Below the pieces are notes generated by a model. It was given only the letters and a program-made list of their open reading frames with translations, did not search any database and had not been told where the DNA came from. From an uncultured bacterium (GTDB lineage Bacteria > Bipolaricaulota > Bipolaricaulia > UBA7950 > UBA9294), in the NCBI GenBank assembly GCA_913009415.1, contig CAJVYM010000005.1, forward strand, positions 1 through 47,618: a stretch of DNA of 47,618 bases, given 5' to 3'. Below are positions 36,889 to 47,252 of the stretch, one piece after another (position 1 is the first letter of the stretch; every line of letters begins with the position of its first letter). The position numbers and the translations under genes are program-made.

Positions 36889-38064
36889 GTGAGACGTGTG
36901 AGGAACAATTCGACAATCAGAAAGGCACTGTTACTACTGATACCGACGATCCTGCTCATAGTGGCTCTGAGCGGTGGGGGAGCGCAGCAGACGAACCCCA
37001 ATCTCTTTTCGCCGCTTCCGCAGGTCTATAAAACAATCAAGAGCTACTTCTACCAACCGGATCGAGTCAATGATCAGCAGGCGCTGTACGGGGCGCTGAA
37101 AGGGATGGTGAAGGAGCTCGATGACCCCTACAGTGAGTTCTTCGACCCAACGGATCTGAAGAACTTTGAGAGCAGTCTGGAAGGAGAGTTCAGCGGAGTG
37201 GGCATCGAGATCTCGGTCAAGGATAAGGTCCTCACCGTGATCGCTCCCCTTTCCGGGACACCGGCGGAGAAAGCGGGGATTAAGTCCGGCGACAAGATCC
37301 TTAAGATCGATGGTGAGTCGACGGAAGGGATTACCCTCTCCGAGGCGGCAATGAAGATCCGCGGAGAGATCGGCACGACCGTGACACTTACCGTGCAGCA
37401 CAAGGACGGAAAGCAGGAGGATATTCCCATCGTGCGCGGCAAGATCACCGTTGTCGCTCTGACGAGTAAGCTCGTGGATGACGGCAAGATCGGCTACATC
37501 CATTTATCGCGCTTCGATAGTAACGTCACGCTCGAGCTGGACAAGGCGCTTGCCGGTTTCGACCTCAATAAGCTGGATGGAATCATCCTCGACATGCGCA
37601 ACAACCCGGGTGGCCTCCTGTCAGCGGCCATCTCCGTCTCCAGCCGTTTTGTCGACAAGGGAGTGATCGTCTCGACGAAGAGCCGCATCTCCGGCAATCA
37701 GAACTACTACTCGAGCGGGAATAGCATCCCCGATCTGCCCCTCGCCATCCTGATCAACGGCGGCACAGCGAGCGCGGCGGAGATCACCGCCGGCGCGATC
37801 CGCGACCACGACATGGGAATCCTCATTGGCGAGCAGTCTTTCGGCAAGGGTGTGATTCAACAGTTGTTCAACTACGCTGACGGTTCCGCCCTCAAGCTAA
37901 CCATCGGCGAGTACAAAACACCAAACGGACATGTAGTGCAAAAAGTGGGCCTGACCCCGGATATCAAAGTGGCCGAGGACGGCGACCCAGTAAAGGTAGC
38001 CACCACATGGATCGAGGCACACGCCGGCAAGCTGATGCCGATATCAATAGGAAATGGTAAGTGA
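36889..38064 (+). CDS. ctpA: S41 family carboxyl-terminal processing peptidase with PDZ domain
   Basis: LDGIILDMRNNPGGLLSAAI; INGGTASAAEITAGAIRDH; GEQSFGKGVIQ; PDZ GIEISVKDKVLTVIAPLSGTPAEKAGIKSGDKIL. GTG start. Confidence 0.93.
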   Translation: MRRVRNNSTIRKALLLLIPTILLIVALSGGGAQQTNPNLFSPLPQVYKTIKSYFYQPDRVNDQQALYGALKGMVKELDDPYSEFFDPTDLKNFESSLEGEFSGVGIEISVKDKVLTVIAPLSGTPAEKAGIKSGDKILKIDGESTEGITLSEAAMKIRGEIGTTVTLTVQHKDGKQEDIPIVRGKITVVALTSKLVDDGKIGYIHLSRFDSNVTLELDKALAGFDLNKLDGIILDMRNNPGGLLSAAISVSSRFVDKGVIVSTKSRISGNQNYYSSGNSIPDLPLAILINGGTASAAEITAGAIRDHDMGILIGEQSFGKGVIQQLFNYADGSALKLTIGEYKTPNGHVVQKVGLTPDIKVAEDGDPVKVATTWIEAHAGKLMPISIGNGK

Positions 38065-39053
38065 GCATCTCCGTAATCGGTGCTGGAGGCTGGGGAACAG
38101 CGTTCTCCCGCCTCCAGGCACGCAGCGGCCGCGATGTGACGCTTTGGGCGCGGCAGCCGCGTGTGGCGGAGGCGATCGACAAGAAACGCGAGAACGTCGA
38201 TTACCTGCCAGGGATTAAGCTTCCCCACAAGCACCTACGTGTCACATCTTCGCTCTCCGAGGCGATCGCCGCAGAGACGATCGTCCTGGCCGTTCCCTCG
38301 TTTGCTATGCGAGGGATGATGGAGCAGATTGCCGCGCTAGGTAGCGAGAAAAAGGTCTACGTCAACCTTGCCAAGGGGCTTGATCGCGATTCACATCAAA
38401 CGATGTCTGAGATAATCACCGAGGCGGTCGATGCACGTGGCGTGTTCACCTTATCCGGACCGAGCCATGCCGAGGAGGTGGGGAGAGACATACCCACTGC
38501 TGTCGTCCTCGCCGGACGCGATCAGTCACTGGGAAGAGAGCTGCAAACAGCTTTTTCCACCCCTCGTTTCCGCGTCTATTCTTCGGGCGACATTCATGGA
38601 GTTGAGCTGTGCGCAGCGGTGAAGAACATCATCGCTATCGCCACCGGGATGTCCGATGGACTGGGGTTTGGAGACAATACCCGCGCGGCATTGATCACCC
38701 GCGGTCTGGCTGAGATGGTGCGCTTCGGGCGTGCGTACGCGACGAGTGAGAGGACATTCTTCGGGTTGGCTGGGCTCGGCGATCTCGTCGCCACTTGTAC
38801 AAGTAAGCACAGCCGCAACCGCTTCGTAGGCTCTCGCATCGGGAAGGGAGAATCCATCTCGCAAATCATGGCAGATATGAAGATGGTCGCCGAGGGGGTC
38901 TACGCAACAGAGATCGTCTACCTGCTCGCTCAGGAAAAGAAGATCGAGATGCCAATCACAGAGGCTGTTTATCGCATCCTGTATCGAGGGGCGGATCCGC
39001 GGGAAATGGTCGATGAGATGATGACGCGTCCGCCCAAAGATGAGGAGGCGTAG
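38061..39053 (+). CDS. gpsA: NAD(P)H-dependent glycerol-3-phosphate dehydrogenase
   Basis: ISVIGAGGWGTAFSRLQA; GLDRD; ELCAAVKNIIAIATGMSDGLGFGDNTRAALITRGLAEM. Confidence 0.95.
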   Translation: MSISVIGAGGWGTAFSRLQARSGRDVTLWARQPRVAEAIDKKRENVDYLPGIKLPHKHLRVTSSLSEAIAAETIVLAVPSFAMRGMMEQIAALGSEKKVYVNLAKGLDRDSHQTMSEIITEAVDARGVFTLSGPSHAEEVGRDIPTAVVLAGRDQSLGRELQTAFSTPRFRVYSSGDIHGVELCAAVKNIIAIATGMSDGLGFGDNTRAALITRGLAEMVRFGRAYATSERTFFGLAGLGDLVATCTSKHSRNRFVGSRIGKGESISQIMADMKMVAEGVYATEIVYLLAQEKKIEMPITEAVYRILYRGADPREMVDEMMTRPPKDEEA

Positions 39054-39061
39054 TAAGGGGC

Positions 39062-40276
39062 ATGGATTACGATGTCGTCGTGGTTGGAGGCGGACCGATC
39101 GGTGCGGTGGCAGCCAGAAGCGCCGCAGAAGTTGGTGCACGCACCCTTCTTGTTGAGAAGGGGAACGGTGAGGGAAAACCGGTGCGCTGCGCCGGCCTCG
39201 TCAGCCCGCGGGCTCTCCCCACGCTCGGCGCTTCCGGTGAAAGCGTCATCCGCCAGATCCGCGGTGGAGTCATCCATTCCCCCGTGGGGAGAAAAATAGC
39301 GTTACGTTCCGATGCGGTCAAGGGTGTCGTGATCGATCGCGTCGCGCTCAACCGCGAGCTGCTGAACCTTGCTCGTAACGCCGGAGCCATGGTGCATACC
39401 CATACTCGCGTCACTTCCGCCAGAAGAGGATCTGTATCCACCACCTCGGGCAATGACACAGAAGACATCCAAGCAGGAGTGATAATCGGCGCGGATGGCC
39501 CCCGAAGTCTAGTCGCCTCGTCATTCTCACTTTCTCCACCGAAAGAGATGCTCATCGCCAGCCAGGCGACAATCGTTGGACCTGTGAGGAGTGGTGATGA
39601 GGTCGATATCTTCTTCGGAAGATCGATCGCTCCGACGTTCTTTGCCTGGGCGATCCCGGCGCAGGAGGGGGAAATGCGCGTCGGCCTGGCCGCACCGATC
39701 GGAACGAAGACAGATGAACTCCTGTCAGGCTTTCTCATAAGGCACAAGTTCGGGCGGGAGATCAGCAGAATACAGGGGATGATCCCTATTTCACTTGCTC
39801 GTAAGACGATCGCCGATGGGGTTCTACTGGTCGGTGACGCGGCCGGTCAGGTAAAGCCATCCTCCGGTGGGGGACTGTATACAGGCGGAGTGTGCGCGCG
39901 CATCGCCGGGAAGGTCGCTGGCGGGGCGTCGCTGGCGGGAAAGACATCTGAGAGCGACCTCGCTGTGTATGAACGAGAGTTTGGAGAGGAGATCGGAAAT
40001 GAGCTTCGCTTCGGTCGGGCGGTGCACAGCATGTTGGGCGACATCGACGATACTGGGATCGATGCCCTATTTGGTGCGATCGATAGACCAGCGATCAGAA
40101 AACTGATTGCGCGTTATGGTGATATCGACTACCCCAGCCGCCTCGTTCACGCGATCGCCTCTCGCACGGACCTGTGGCCCGCTTTTCGCTCCCTCATCCC
40201 CATCCTTGGCGGAATGGAGCGGCTCTCTTCGATCGCGCATATGGCACTTGTCAGTGATAGCGATGCCTACGTATAA
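39062..40276 (+). CDS. FAD-dependent geranylgeranyl-reductase-family oxidoreductase
   Basis: YDVVVVGGGPIGAVAARSAAEVGARTLLVEKG; GVLLVGDAAGQVKPSSGGGLYTGG. Confidence 0.88.
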   Translation: MDYDVVVVGGGPIGAVAARSAAEVGARTLLVEKGNGEGKPVRCAGLVSPRALPTLGASGESVIRQIRGGVIHSPVGRKIALRSDAVKGVVIDRVALNRELLNLARNAGAMVHTHTRVTSARRGSVSTTSGNDTEDIQAGVIIGADGPRSLVASSFSLSPPKEMLIASQATIVGPVRSGDEVDIFFGRSIAPTFFAWAIPAQEGEMRVGLAAPIGTKTDELLSGFLIRHKFGREISRIQGMIPISLARKTIADGVLLVGDAAGQVKPSSGGGLYTGGVCARIAGKVAGGASLAGKTSESDLAVYEREFGEEIGNELRFGRAVHSMLGDIDDTGIDALFGAIDRPAIRKLIARYGDIDYPSRLVHAIASRTDLWPAFRSLIPILGGMERLSSIAHMALVSDSDAYV

Positions 40277-42413
40277 TAAGAGCAAGAATATGAGCAAGAA
40301 GCGACGTTCTAGCCAGCACAAACGATCGAAGGTGGAGCACTTCAAGGTGCCCTACGATCGGATCATCATCTACTTGATCGCGGCGTTCGTCTTTTCACTA
40401 CCGCTCTTCATCTGGCCAACGGTGACCGAGTACGGCTATGCAAAGACGATCTTCGCCATCGTCGGAATATCGATAATCCTCATCCTGTGGGCGGTTTCCT
40501 CTTTGGTGAAGCGCGAGTGGAAGATCCGCTTCCCGTTTCTCCTCTATCCCGTGCTTGGGCTGATCGTTGTCTCACTCCTGTCGCTTGTGAACGCCACGAA
40601 CGGTCGTGTGGTGATCCAGAGTCTGGCGCTCGTCGTCTTTTTCTTCCTGTTTTACCTTATTGTGGCAAACTTTGTAAAGCGCAAGGAAGATGTTAATCTG
40701 ATTCTCTATGCCCTTCTCGTCTCGGCCTTTCTCGCTTCCCTGTACGGCCTGTTGCAGTACCTGGGAGTGATGCGTGGCGCGCAAGGTGGACACGGACTAA
40801 ACGAGGTCATCTCTACGATGGGAAACCGCAACTACCTGGGAGGGTTCCTCGCATATATGCTACTTCCTGCGGTGATCCTGGTTGTCCGGTTGCGTTCTCG
40901 CATTCTGCGCTCCGTTGCGATCGGATTGATCTCCTTTTCCTTCGGCACGGCGCTTTTGCTGCAGCAGACGGGGATCATTGTCGGCTTGATCGCGGGGGCG
41001 AGCGCATTGGTTGTTGCCTGGGCGATCTTCCGTCCGGTCGAACCGATCAAGAGAAACAGAATCTGGTTGATCGCCCTCTTAGCGGTGCTTGCATTCACCT
41101 TCCTCGTTGAGGCTCCGGCAGGACCGCTCAATTCTGTCGTTGGACTGTCGGCGAGCAGCAGCGGCTCGTGGATCTCGCGATTATGGGCGCACAATGCCGG
41201 CAAGACCCGCTCCTGGGACTGGTGGGTCGGACTAGAGATGTTCAAGGACCATCCGCTCTTCGGCGTGGGACTGGGAAACTACAAGCTTAACTTTGTTCCG
41301 TACAAGGCGGATTTCCTTGCCACCCCGCGGGGAGCAGCGTACAACTTCTACATCCCCCGCGCGGCACAGGCACATAATGATTACGTGCAGACGATCGCCG
41401 AGATGGGGGTTCTCGGCATCATCGCCCTCCTCTCCATACTCGTGATCCTACCGCTCTTTTTCTGGATCCGTCTGCGGGGCAACACCGATGAGAGCGATCG
41501 ACTCGATCTCATTCTCCTTGGAAGCGGTGTTGTCGTGTTCCTCGTGCATGCGCTGTTCAGCTTCCCCGCACACCTGCCGGCATCATCACTCGTCCTTGTC
41601 CTTTCACTGGGGCTGGCCTCCGCCCCGGCATACGGAGAGCGTATGGTGCGGAAGGTGACGCTCTCCAAGTGGGTGCTCAAGGGGACGGTCGTTGCCGTCG
41701 TCCTGTTTGGCTTAGGGGTAAGTGTCATCGCCATGCGTGACTACAAGGCGAACATCCTCCTTGGAGAGGGGATCCGCCAGTTGCAGATGGGACAGGCAAA
41801 CATCGCTCAGGCGACCCTCAAACGCAGCATCGCGCTCGATTTTTGCCCCCGTCAGACCTACTACTACCTGGCGACGGCACAGATCAACCTGAAGGAGTAC
41901 GATCAGGCCTTGGAGAGCCTCGAAAAATGCAACAATCGTTTCGCCGACGAGTCGGTCTACCTGATGCGCGCCAATGTGGCAGTCAACCTGGGGAAGACCG
42001 ACATCGCACAGCGCGACATCGACCTGCTCCTCTCTAGCCACCCGCAATCGACCGTTGAAGCACAGGGACAGTACCTGAACGCGATGATCTCATTTCGCAA
42101 GAAGGACTACACCAAAGCGACGGCGCAGCTCGAAGAGCTGATAAAGAAGCATCCCACATTCGAACGGGCGTACATGTCCCTGGGCGATCTGTACCGCGGG
42201 CGGGGAATGGATGTCACCGCCAGAAAGTACCTGGAGAAGGCTCTCTCCATCATCAACAAGTCCCTCTCACGGGCGAACAAGAAGCTCTCCGCGGCCACAT
42301 CGATGACCGTCAGCGAGTACGGAAAACTGCATGGACAGATCAACACGCTCACGCAGGAGAAACAGGCAGTAGAAAAAGGTTTGAGCGCTCTTCCTGCGAG
42401 CACATCTCCTTGA
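40263..42413 (+). CDS. O-antigen ligase-like membrane protein with C-terminal TPR repeats
   Basis: Many TM segments; HNDYVQTIAEMGVLGIIALLSILV Wzy/WaaL-type loop; TPR-like C-terminus (YYYLATAQINLKEYDQALESLEKC). Confidence 0.85.
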   Translation: MPTYNKSKNMSKKRRSSQHKRSKVEHFKVPYDRIIIYLIAAFVFSLPLFIWPTVTEYGYAKTIFAIVGISIILILWAVSSLVKREWKIRFPFLLYPVLGLIVVSLLSLVNATNGRVVIQSLALVVFFFLFYLIVANFVKRKEDVNLILYALLVSAFLASLYGLLQYLGVMRGAQGGHGLNEVISTMGNRNYLGGFLAYMLLPAVILVVRLRSRILRSVAIGLISFSFGTALLLQQTGIIVGLIAGASALVVAWAIFRPVEPIKRNRIWLIALLAVLAFTFLVEAPAGPLNSVVGLSASSSGSWISRLWAHNAGKTRSWDWWVGLEMFKDHPLFGVGLGNYKLNFVPYKADFLATPRGAAYNFYIPRAAQAHNDYVQTIAEMGVLGIIALLSILVILPLFFWIRLRGNTDESDRLDLILLGSGVVVFLVHALFSFPAHLPASSLVLVLSLGLASAPAYGERMVRKVTLSKWVLKGTVVAVVLFGLGVSVIAMRDYKANILLGEGIRQLQMGQANIAQATLKRSIALDFCPRQTYYYLATAQINLKEYDQALESLEKCNNRFADESVYLMRANVAVNLGKTDIAQRDIDLLLSSHPQSTVEAQGQYLNAMISFRKKDYTKATAQLEELIKKHPTFERAYMSLGDLYRGRGMDVTARKYLEKALSIINKSLSRANKKLSAATSMTVSEYGKLHGQINTLTQEKQAVEKGLSALPASTSP

Positions 42414-42447
42414 AGGTAAGCGCGATCCTTCCTATACTGGGCGGGCC

Positions 42448-45024
42448 ATGGGAATCAATAGTATCAAGAAGAGCTTGGACTTTATGTTCGGGCAGACGAA
42501 CGCGCAGCAGCTAAAACGCTACGAACGTCAGTTGCAAGAGATAAACGATCTCGAAGAGGAGATCAAGAAGCTTTCCGCTGCTGAGCTGGCAGCAAAGACC
42601 GTCTCCTTCCGGAAGCTCTTGGAAGAGGGCGAGACGCGCGAAGAGATTCGCAGTGAGGCATTCGCTGTCGCTCGTGAAGCCGCGGTGAGAACAGTTGGAA
42701 TGCGCCCGTTCGACGTGCAAATCCTCGGGGCACTCGCCCTGGATGACCGCAAGATCGCCGAGATGCAGACTGGTGAGGGGAAGACCCTCGTCGCTACCCT
42801 CCCGGCGTATCTCAATGCCCTTGTGGGGAAGGTACATGTCGTCACGGTGAACGATTATCTGGCTCGTCGCGACCGCGAGTGGATGGGACCAATCTATGAG
42901 TTCCTAGGCTTGTCAGTTGGCCTGCTGCAAGAGGGAATAACGCCGGAAGAGCGGGAGGAAGCGTACGCAGCGGACATCACCTACGGGACGAACAACCAGT
43001 TTGGTTTCGACTACCTGCGCGACAACATGGTCCTCTCCATCGATCAGAAGGTGCAAAGGTCGCTTGATTACGCGATCATCGATGAGATCGATAATATTCT
43101 GATCGACGAGGCGCGAACGCCGCTGATCATTTCTGGCTCGACCGCTGAATCGATCGACAAGTACCGCAAGTTTGCCACGGTTACTCGCCGTTTCAAGAAG
43201 GACGTCGATTTTGAGATCGACGAGGAGACGAAGCGCCTCAGCCTCACCGACGAGGGGATACACAAGGGGGAACAGGCTCTTTCTATCGACAACCTCTATG
43301 CGCCGGAGAATACCGAGGCGTTGCATTACCTGGAGACCGCCCTGCGAGCGCTGCACATGTTTCAGAAAGAGCGGGACTATATCGTCAAGGATGGCCGGGT
43401 GATGATTGTCGATGCGTTCACCGGCCGGTTGATGCCCGATCGTCGCTACTCGGATGGCCTGCATCAGGCGTTGGAGGCAAAGGAAGGGATGATGGTGCAG
43501 CGCGAATCGCAGACGCTCGCTACGATCACCCTGCAGCACTACTTCCACCTGTACAAGGGGATCTGCGGCATGACGGGCACAGCAAAGACGGAGGAGGATG
43601 AGTTCAAGCAGATCTACCACCTCCCCGTCCTCGTTATACCAACCAACAAACCACTAATTCGCGAGGCGAGACCGGACGTCATCTTCCGCACCGAGAAGGC
43701 GAAGTTCCAAGCGATCGCGGATGAGATCGAAAAGCTGCACAGTACCGGCCGCCCGGTCCTCGTGGGAACGGACTCCATCGAGAAATCGGAATACCTGTCC
43801 AACCTGTTGAAAAAACGCGGCCTCGAACACACGGTACTGAACGCGAAGTACCACGAGCAAGAAGCAGAGATCATCATGAATGCGGGAGCGCGCGGAGCGA
43901 TCACCGTGGCCACGAACATGGCCGGACGAGGAACTGACATCAAGCTCGGCGAAGGTGTGGCGAAACTGGGCGGGCTGCACGTCCTCGTCTGCCAGCGTCA
44001 CGAGTCCCGCCGGATCGACAACCAGCTCCTGGGACGTGCCGGGCGCCAGGGAGACCCGGGTTCGTCACAGTTCCACCTGTCGATGGAGGATGATCTGTTA
44101 CGCATCTTCGGTGGAGACCGTATCGCCTCCGTGATGGACAGATTAGGGATGGAAGAGGGGCAAGCGATCGAGCACGAGATACTGTCAAGCGCGATCAGAA
44201 GGGCGCAGAAACGGGTCGAGGGAAGGAACTTCGACATCCGCAAGCACCTGCTGGAGTATGACCTCGTAATGGCCAAACAGCGCGAGGCGATCTACGCCTT
44301 GCGCGATCGCTTCCTCCTCCCCTCGCGTGATAAGATAGAAGAGATCTCTTCAGATGACCTCGATGACTACCTGCATGACCTGTTCAGCGAAGTCGCGGCA
44401 AACCTGACCTCTGACTACGTCGATCGTTCCCGCCCCGACGATGAATGGAACCTGGACGGCCTGGCTCGCCTCCTCTCCTCCTACCTCTCGATCAACAAGG
44501 AATCGTTAGTTGGGAAGGACGCAGACGAGCTTGAGGAGCTTGTCGTCGACGTGTTCGAGCGGGCGCTGGCGCATCAGAAGGATCGTTTTCAGGAGCGCTT
44601 CCCGCTGATCGCCCACTACATCATCCTCACCACGATCGACGAGGCGTGGCTCGCTCACCTGTACACCCTCGACGACCTCAAGGAAGGGATCGGGCTTACC
44701 GCTTATGCTGGCACTGACCCGGTCGTCGTTTTCAAGCGTGAGTCATTCGTCCTTTTCCAGGAGATGCTTGCCCGCACGGCGCAGAAGATCGTCAGCTCCC
44801 TTCTAAACCCGCACCTTACCGTGCAGGGAGAGGAGCAGCCGCAACCTGAACGTAAGATGCTCTACGTGCATGCAGGGTCTGATTCACCCAGTTCCACGAC
44901 GACGGGCCCCGCCCAGCAGGGAGGGAAGAAACCGGTGCACGCCAAGAAAACTCCAGGGCGAAACGACCCCTGCCCATGCGGATCGGGGAAGAAGTACAAG
45001 AACTGCTGCGGCAAGAACGCTTAG
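42448..45024 (+). CDS. secA: Preprotein translocase ATPase SecA
   Basis: MQTGEGKTLVATLPAYLNAL; DEIDNILIDEARTPLIISG; NMAGRGTDIKLGEGV; C-terminal zinc motif NDPCPCGSGKKYKNCCG. Confidence 0.97.
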   Translation: MGINSIKKSLDFMFGQTNAQQLKRYERQLQEINDLEEEIKKLSAAELAAKTVSFRKLLEEGETREEIRSEAFAVAREAAVRTVGMRPFDVQILGALALDDRKIAEMQTGEGKTLVATLPAYLNALVGKVHVVTVNDYLARRDREWMGPIYEFLGLSVGLLQEGITPEEREEAYAADITYGTNNQFGFDYLRDNMVLSIDQKVQRSLDYAIIDEIDNILIDEARTPLIISGSTAESIDKYRKFATVTRRFKKDVDFEIDEETKRLSLTDEGIHKGEQALSIDNLYAPENTEALHYLETALRALHMFQKERDYIVKDGRVMIVDAFTGRLMPDRRYSDGLHQALEAKEGMMVQRESQTLATITLQHYFHLYKGICGMTGTAKTEEDEFKQIYHLPVLVIPTNKPLIREARPDVIFRTEKAKFQAIADEIEKLHSTGRPVLVGTDSIEKSEYLSNLLKKRGLEHTVLNAKYHEQEAEIIMNAGARGAITVATNMAGRGTDIKLGEGVAKLGGLHVLVCQRHESRRIDNQLLGRAGRQGDPGSSQFHLSMEDDLLRIFGGDRIASVMDRLGMEEGQAIEHEILSSAIRRAQKRVEGRNFDIRKHLLEYDLVMAKQREAIYALRDRFLLPSRDKIEEISSDDLDDYLHDLFSEVAANLTSDYVDRSRPDDEWNLDGLARLLSSYLSINKESLVGKDADELEELVVDVFERALAHQKDRFQERFPLIAHYIILTTIDEAWLAHLYTLDDLKEGIGLTAYAGTDPVVVFKRESFVLFQEMLARTAQKIVSSLLNPHLTVQGEEQPQPERKMLYVHAGSDSPSSTTTGPAQQGGKKPVHAKKTPGRNDPCPCGSGKKYKNCCGKNA

Positions 45025-45806
45025 CTTGTCTCCAGCAGCAGCTCGTCATCAACGATGTGTTGCTTGCTGAACAGGTCGACCAAATCGATTACCCTCAAGG
45101 ATTTCTTCTCCTCCTCACTGAAGTCGTAGACCACCTCGCCCTTGTTCATCATAAGCAATCTGTTCCCGAGGGCGAGCGCGTGTTCCATGTTGTGCGTCAC
45201 CATGATCGTCGTCACCCCCATCCGCTCAACGAATTCTTGTGTCAGAAGAGATACCTTGGTCGCGTTGGCCGGATCGAGGGCCGCGGTGTGCTCATCGAGA
45301 AGCATGATCTCCGGCCGAGCGAGCGTAGCCATGGTCACCGTAAGTGCCTGTCTTTCTCCACCTGAGAGGAGCGAAACCGGGTCATCGAGGCGGTGTTCGA
45401 GGTCCATCCCCAACGAGAGCATCTGCTCGACCATCTCCCTGCGCGTTCGTCGCGTGATCGCCAGTCTCAGTGAGCGGTGCGCGCGTTTAGAGGCAAGGGC
45501 CAAGTTCTCGGCGATCGTCATCATCGGAGCCGTTCCCGCGAGGGGGTCCTGCGTGATCCTGCCGATCCACTGCGCCCGCCGATACGCGGGAAGGGTCGTC
45601 ACATCCCTATCCTTAACGATTACTCTACCAACGGTGGGAAGAACCGTCCCGGCGATGATGTTGAGTAGCGTTGTCTTTCCCGCTCCGTTGGAGCCGATCA
45701 CCGTTATGAAGTCTCCCCTGTCGAGCGCAAGATCGATCCCCGCCAGGGCGAGAACGATATCTCGCCCGGAGCGGAACGCCTTGCGAATGTGTTCTAGCTT
45801 CAGCAT
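45021..45806 (-). CDS. ABC transporter ATP-binding protein (COG1101-like, partner of COG4120 permease)
   Basis: VIGSNGAGKTTLLNIIAGTV; LLSGGERQALTVTMATLARPEIMLLDEHTAALDP; TIMVTHNMEHAL. Start at MLKLEHI. Confidence 0.92.
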   Translation of the reverse strand: MLKLEHIRKAFRSGRDIVLALAGIDLALDRGDFITVIGSNGAGKTTLLNIIAGTVLPTVGRVIVKDRDVTTLPAYRRAQWIGRITQDPLAGTAPMMTIAENLALASKRAHRSLRLAITRRTRREMVEQMLSLGMDLEHRLDDPVSLLSGGERQALTVTMATLARPEIMLLDEHTAALDPANATKVSLLTQEFVERMGVTTIMVTHNMEHALALGNRLLMMNKGEVVYDFSEEEKKSLRVIDLVDLFSKQHIVDDELLLETS

Positions 45807-46699
45807 GTCTTGACCCTCTTTGCCATCCGCTCGCGAAACGCGGGAATGAACAGGGCGATGATGACGATTAGCGATGTGACTAGCTTCAAGTCGCTCGCCT
45901 GGAAGCCGATCACGTACCCGTAGCGGAGGGCGAACATAACCGCCGTGCGGTAGAGAAGGGATCCAATGAGGATGCTTGTTGCCATCCACACCACCTCGCG
46001 CGAGTGGACCAACGACCCGCCGATGATCACCGCAGCCAAGCCCGTGACGATCGTCCCCACGCCCATCCCCACATCGGCAAAGCCGCTGTACTGGGCGACG
46101 AGCGCGCCGGAAAGTGCCACCAGCCCGTTGGAGAGCGCGAGCCCGGCCACCTTCATCCGCTTTGTGTTGACCCCTTGTGCGATCACCATCCGCTCGTTAT
46201 CGCCGGTTGCGCGAAGGACCAGACCGACCTCTGTCTTGAAGAAGAGGACGAGAATGAGCATCACGGCAAGCGTGACGATAGCGACAAAGACGAGCACGGA
46301 TACGTTCCCCAGTGGCTGAAATCCCCGCTTGACGATGCGAATAACCGTGTCCGTGCGCAGAAGGGAGATGTTGGGTCGGCCCATGATGCGCAGGTTTATC
46401 GAGTAGAGCATGATCATCGACAAGACACCTGCGAGAAGGTCAGTGATCCCGAGGCGCGTGTTGAGAAGTCCGGTGACAACACCGGCCAGTGCGCCCGCGG
46501 CAAAGGCGATCAGCAAGACCAAAAACGGGTCGAACCCGTATGTGACGAGGAGGGAGGAGGCGATGGCCGCCCCGGTGACGAAGCTTCCATCGACCGTCAG
46601 ATCGGGGAAGTTGAGAATGCGATACGTGATGAACACTCCCAACGCAGCGATCCCGTACAGCAACCCTTGTTCGGTTGCGTGAATGAGAATAAGAGCCAT
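45800..46699 (-). CDS. ABC transporter permease (COG4120-like)
   Basis: GLLYGIAALGVFITYRILNFPDLTVDGSFVTGAA; GRPNISLL; VVMGMGVGTIVTGLAAVIIGGSL-like tract. Confidence 0.88.
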   Translation of the reverse strand: MALILIHATEQGLLYGIAALGVFITYRILNFPDLTVDGSFVTGAAIASSLLVTYGFDPFLVLLIAFAAGALAGVVTGLLNTRLGITDLLAGVLSMIMLYSINLRIMGRPNISLLRTDTVIRIVKRGFQPLGNVSVLVFVAIVTLAVMLILVLFFKTEVGLVLRATGDNERMVIAQGVNTKRMKVAGLALSNGLVALSGALVAQYSGFADVGMGVGTIVTGLAAVIIGGSLVHSREVVWMATSILIGSLLYRTAVMFALRYGYVIGFQASDLKLVTSLIVIIALFIPAFRERMAKRVKTC

Positions 46700-46717
46700 C
46701 GCTCCTCCTGCTCTTGG

Positions 46718-47252
46718 CTACTTAGCCCGTTTCCACAGGACGCCGCCGTAGAAAATCTTGCTTGCCTTGTCGATCACCGACTGCGGAAAAGTGAGGCCAA
46801 TCTTCGCCGCGGCGTCGAGGTCCAACACCACCAGCGTCTTATTTTGGTACGTAACGGGAATCTGGTCCGGCTTCTTTCCTTTGAGCACCTGCTGAACAAC
46901 ACTTCCCGTGAGGAGCCCGTGCTGGTAGTAGTCGAATCCGGTGGCGAGGGTGACGCCGGATCCGATACTCGTTGGATCGGCTACGAGGAAGGGAATGCCT
47001 CCCTCCTCGGCCGCGCCGACGACCGAAGCGATCGCGGAGACAACCGTGTTATCCGTGGTCACGTAGATCGCGTCCACGCGGCCGATGAGAGACTGCGCCG
47101 CGACTGGGACATTGGCGCTCGTATCGGCCACTGCCTTGACGATCGTCACCCCGAGGTCCTTCGCCGCCGCTACAGCAAGGTTAGTGAGCACGACGGAATT
47201 CGCCTCGCCCGGGTTGTACACCATGCCGATCTTCTTGATCTTCGGAGATATT
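46718..47252 (-). pseudogene. ABC transporter substrate-binding protein (COG2984-like), 5'-truncated at the IS junction
   Basis: Reading frame ISPKIKKIGMVYNPGEANSVVLTNLAVAAAKDLGVTIVKAVADTSANVPVAAQSLIGRVDAIYVTTDNTVVSAI continues upstream of the annotated Met, then is lost at about 47250; no signal peptide or N-terminal lobe. Confidence 0.8.

Noticed and set aside
40107-40262. N-terminal extension of the O-antigen ligase ORF
   Set aside because: Overlaps the FAD reductase gene; a plausible start is ATG at 40263.
42913-43620. 235-aa minus-strand ORF
   Set aside because: Shadow of secA.
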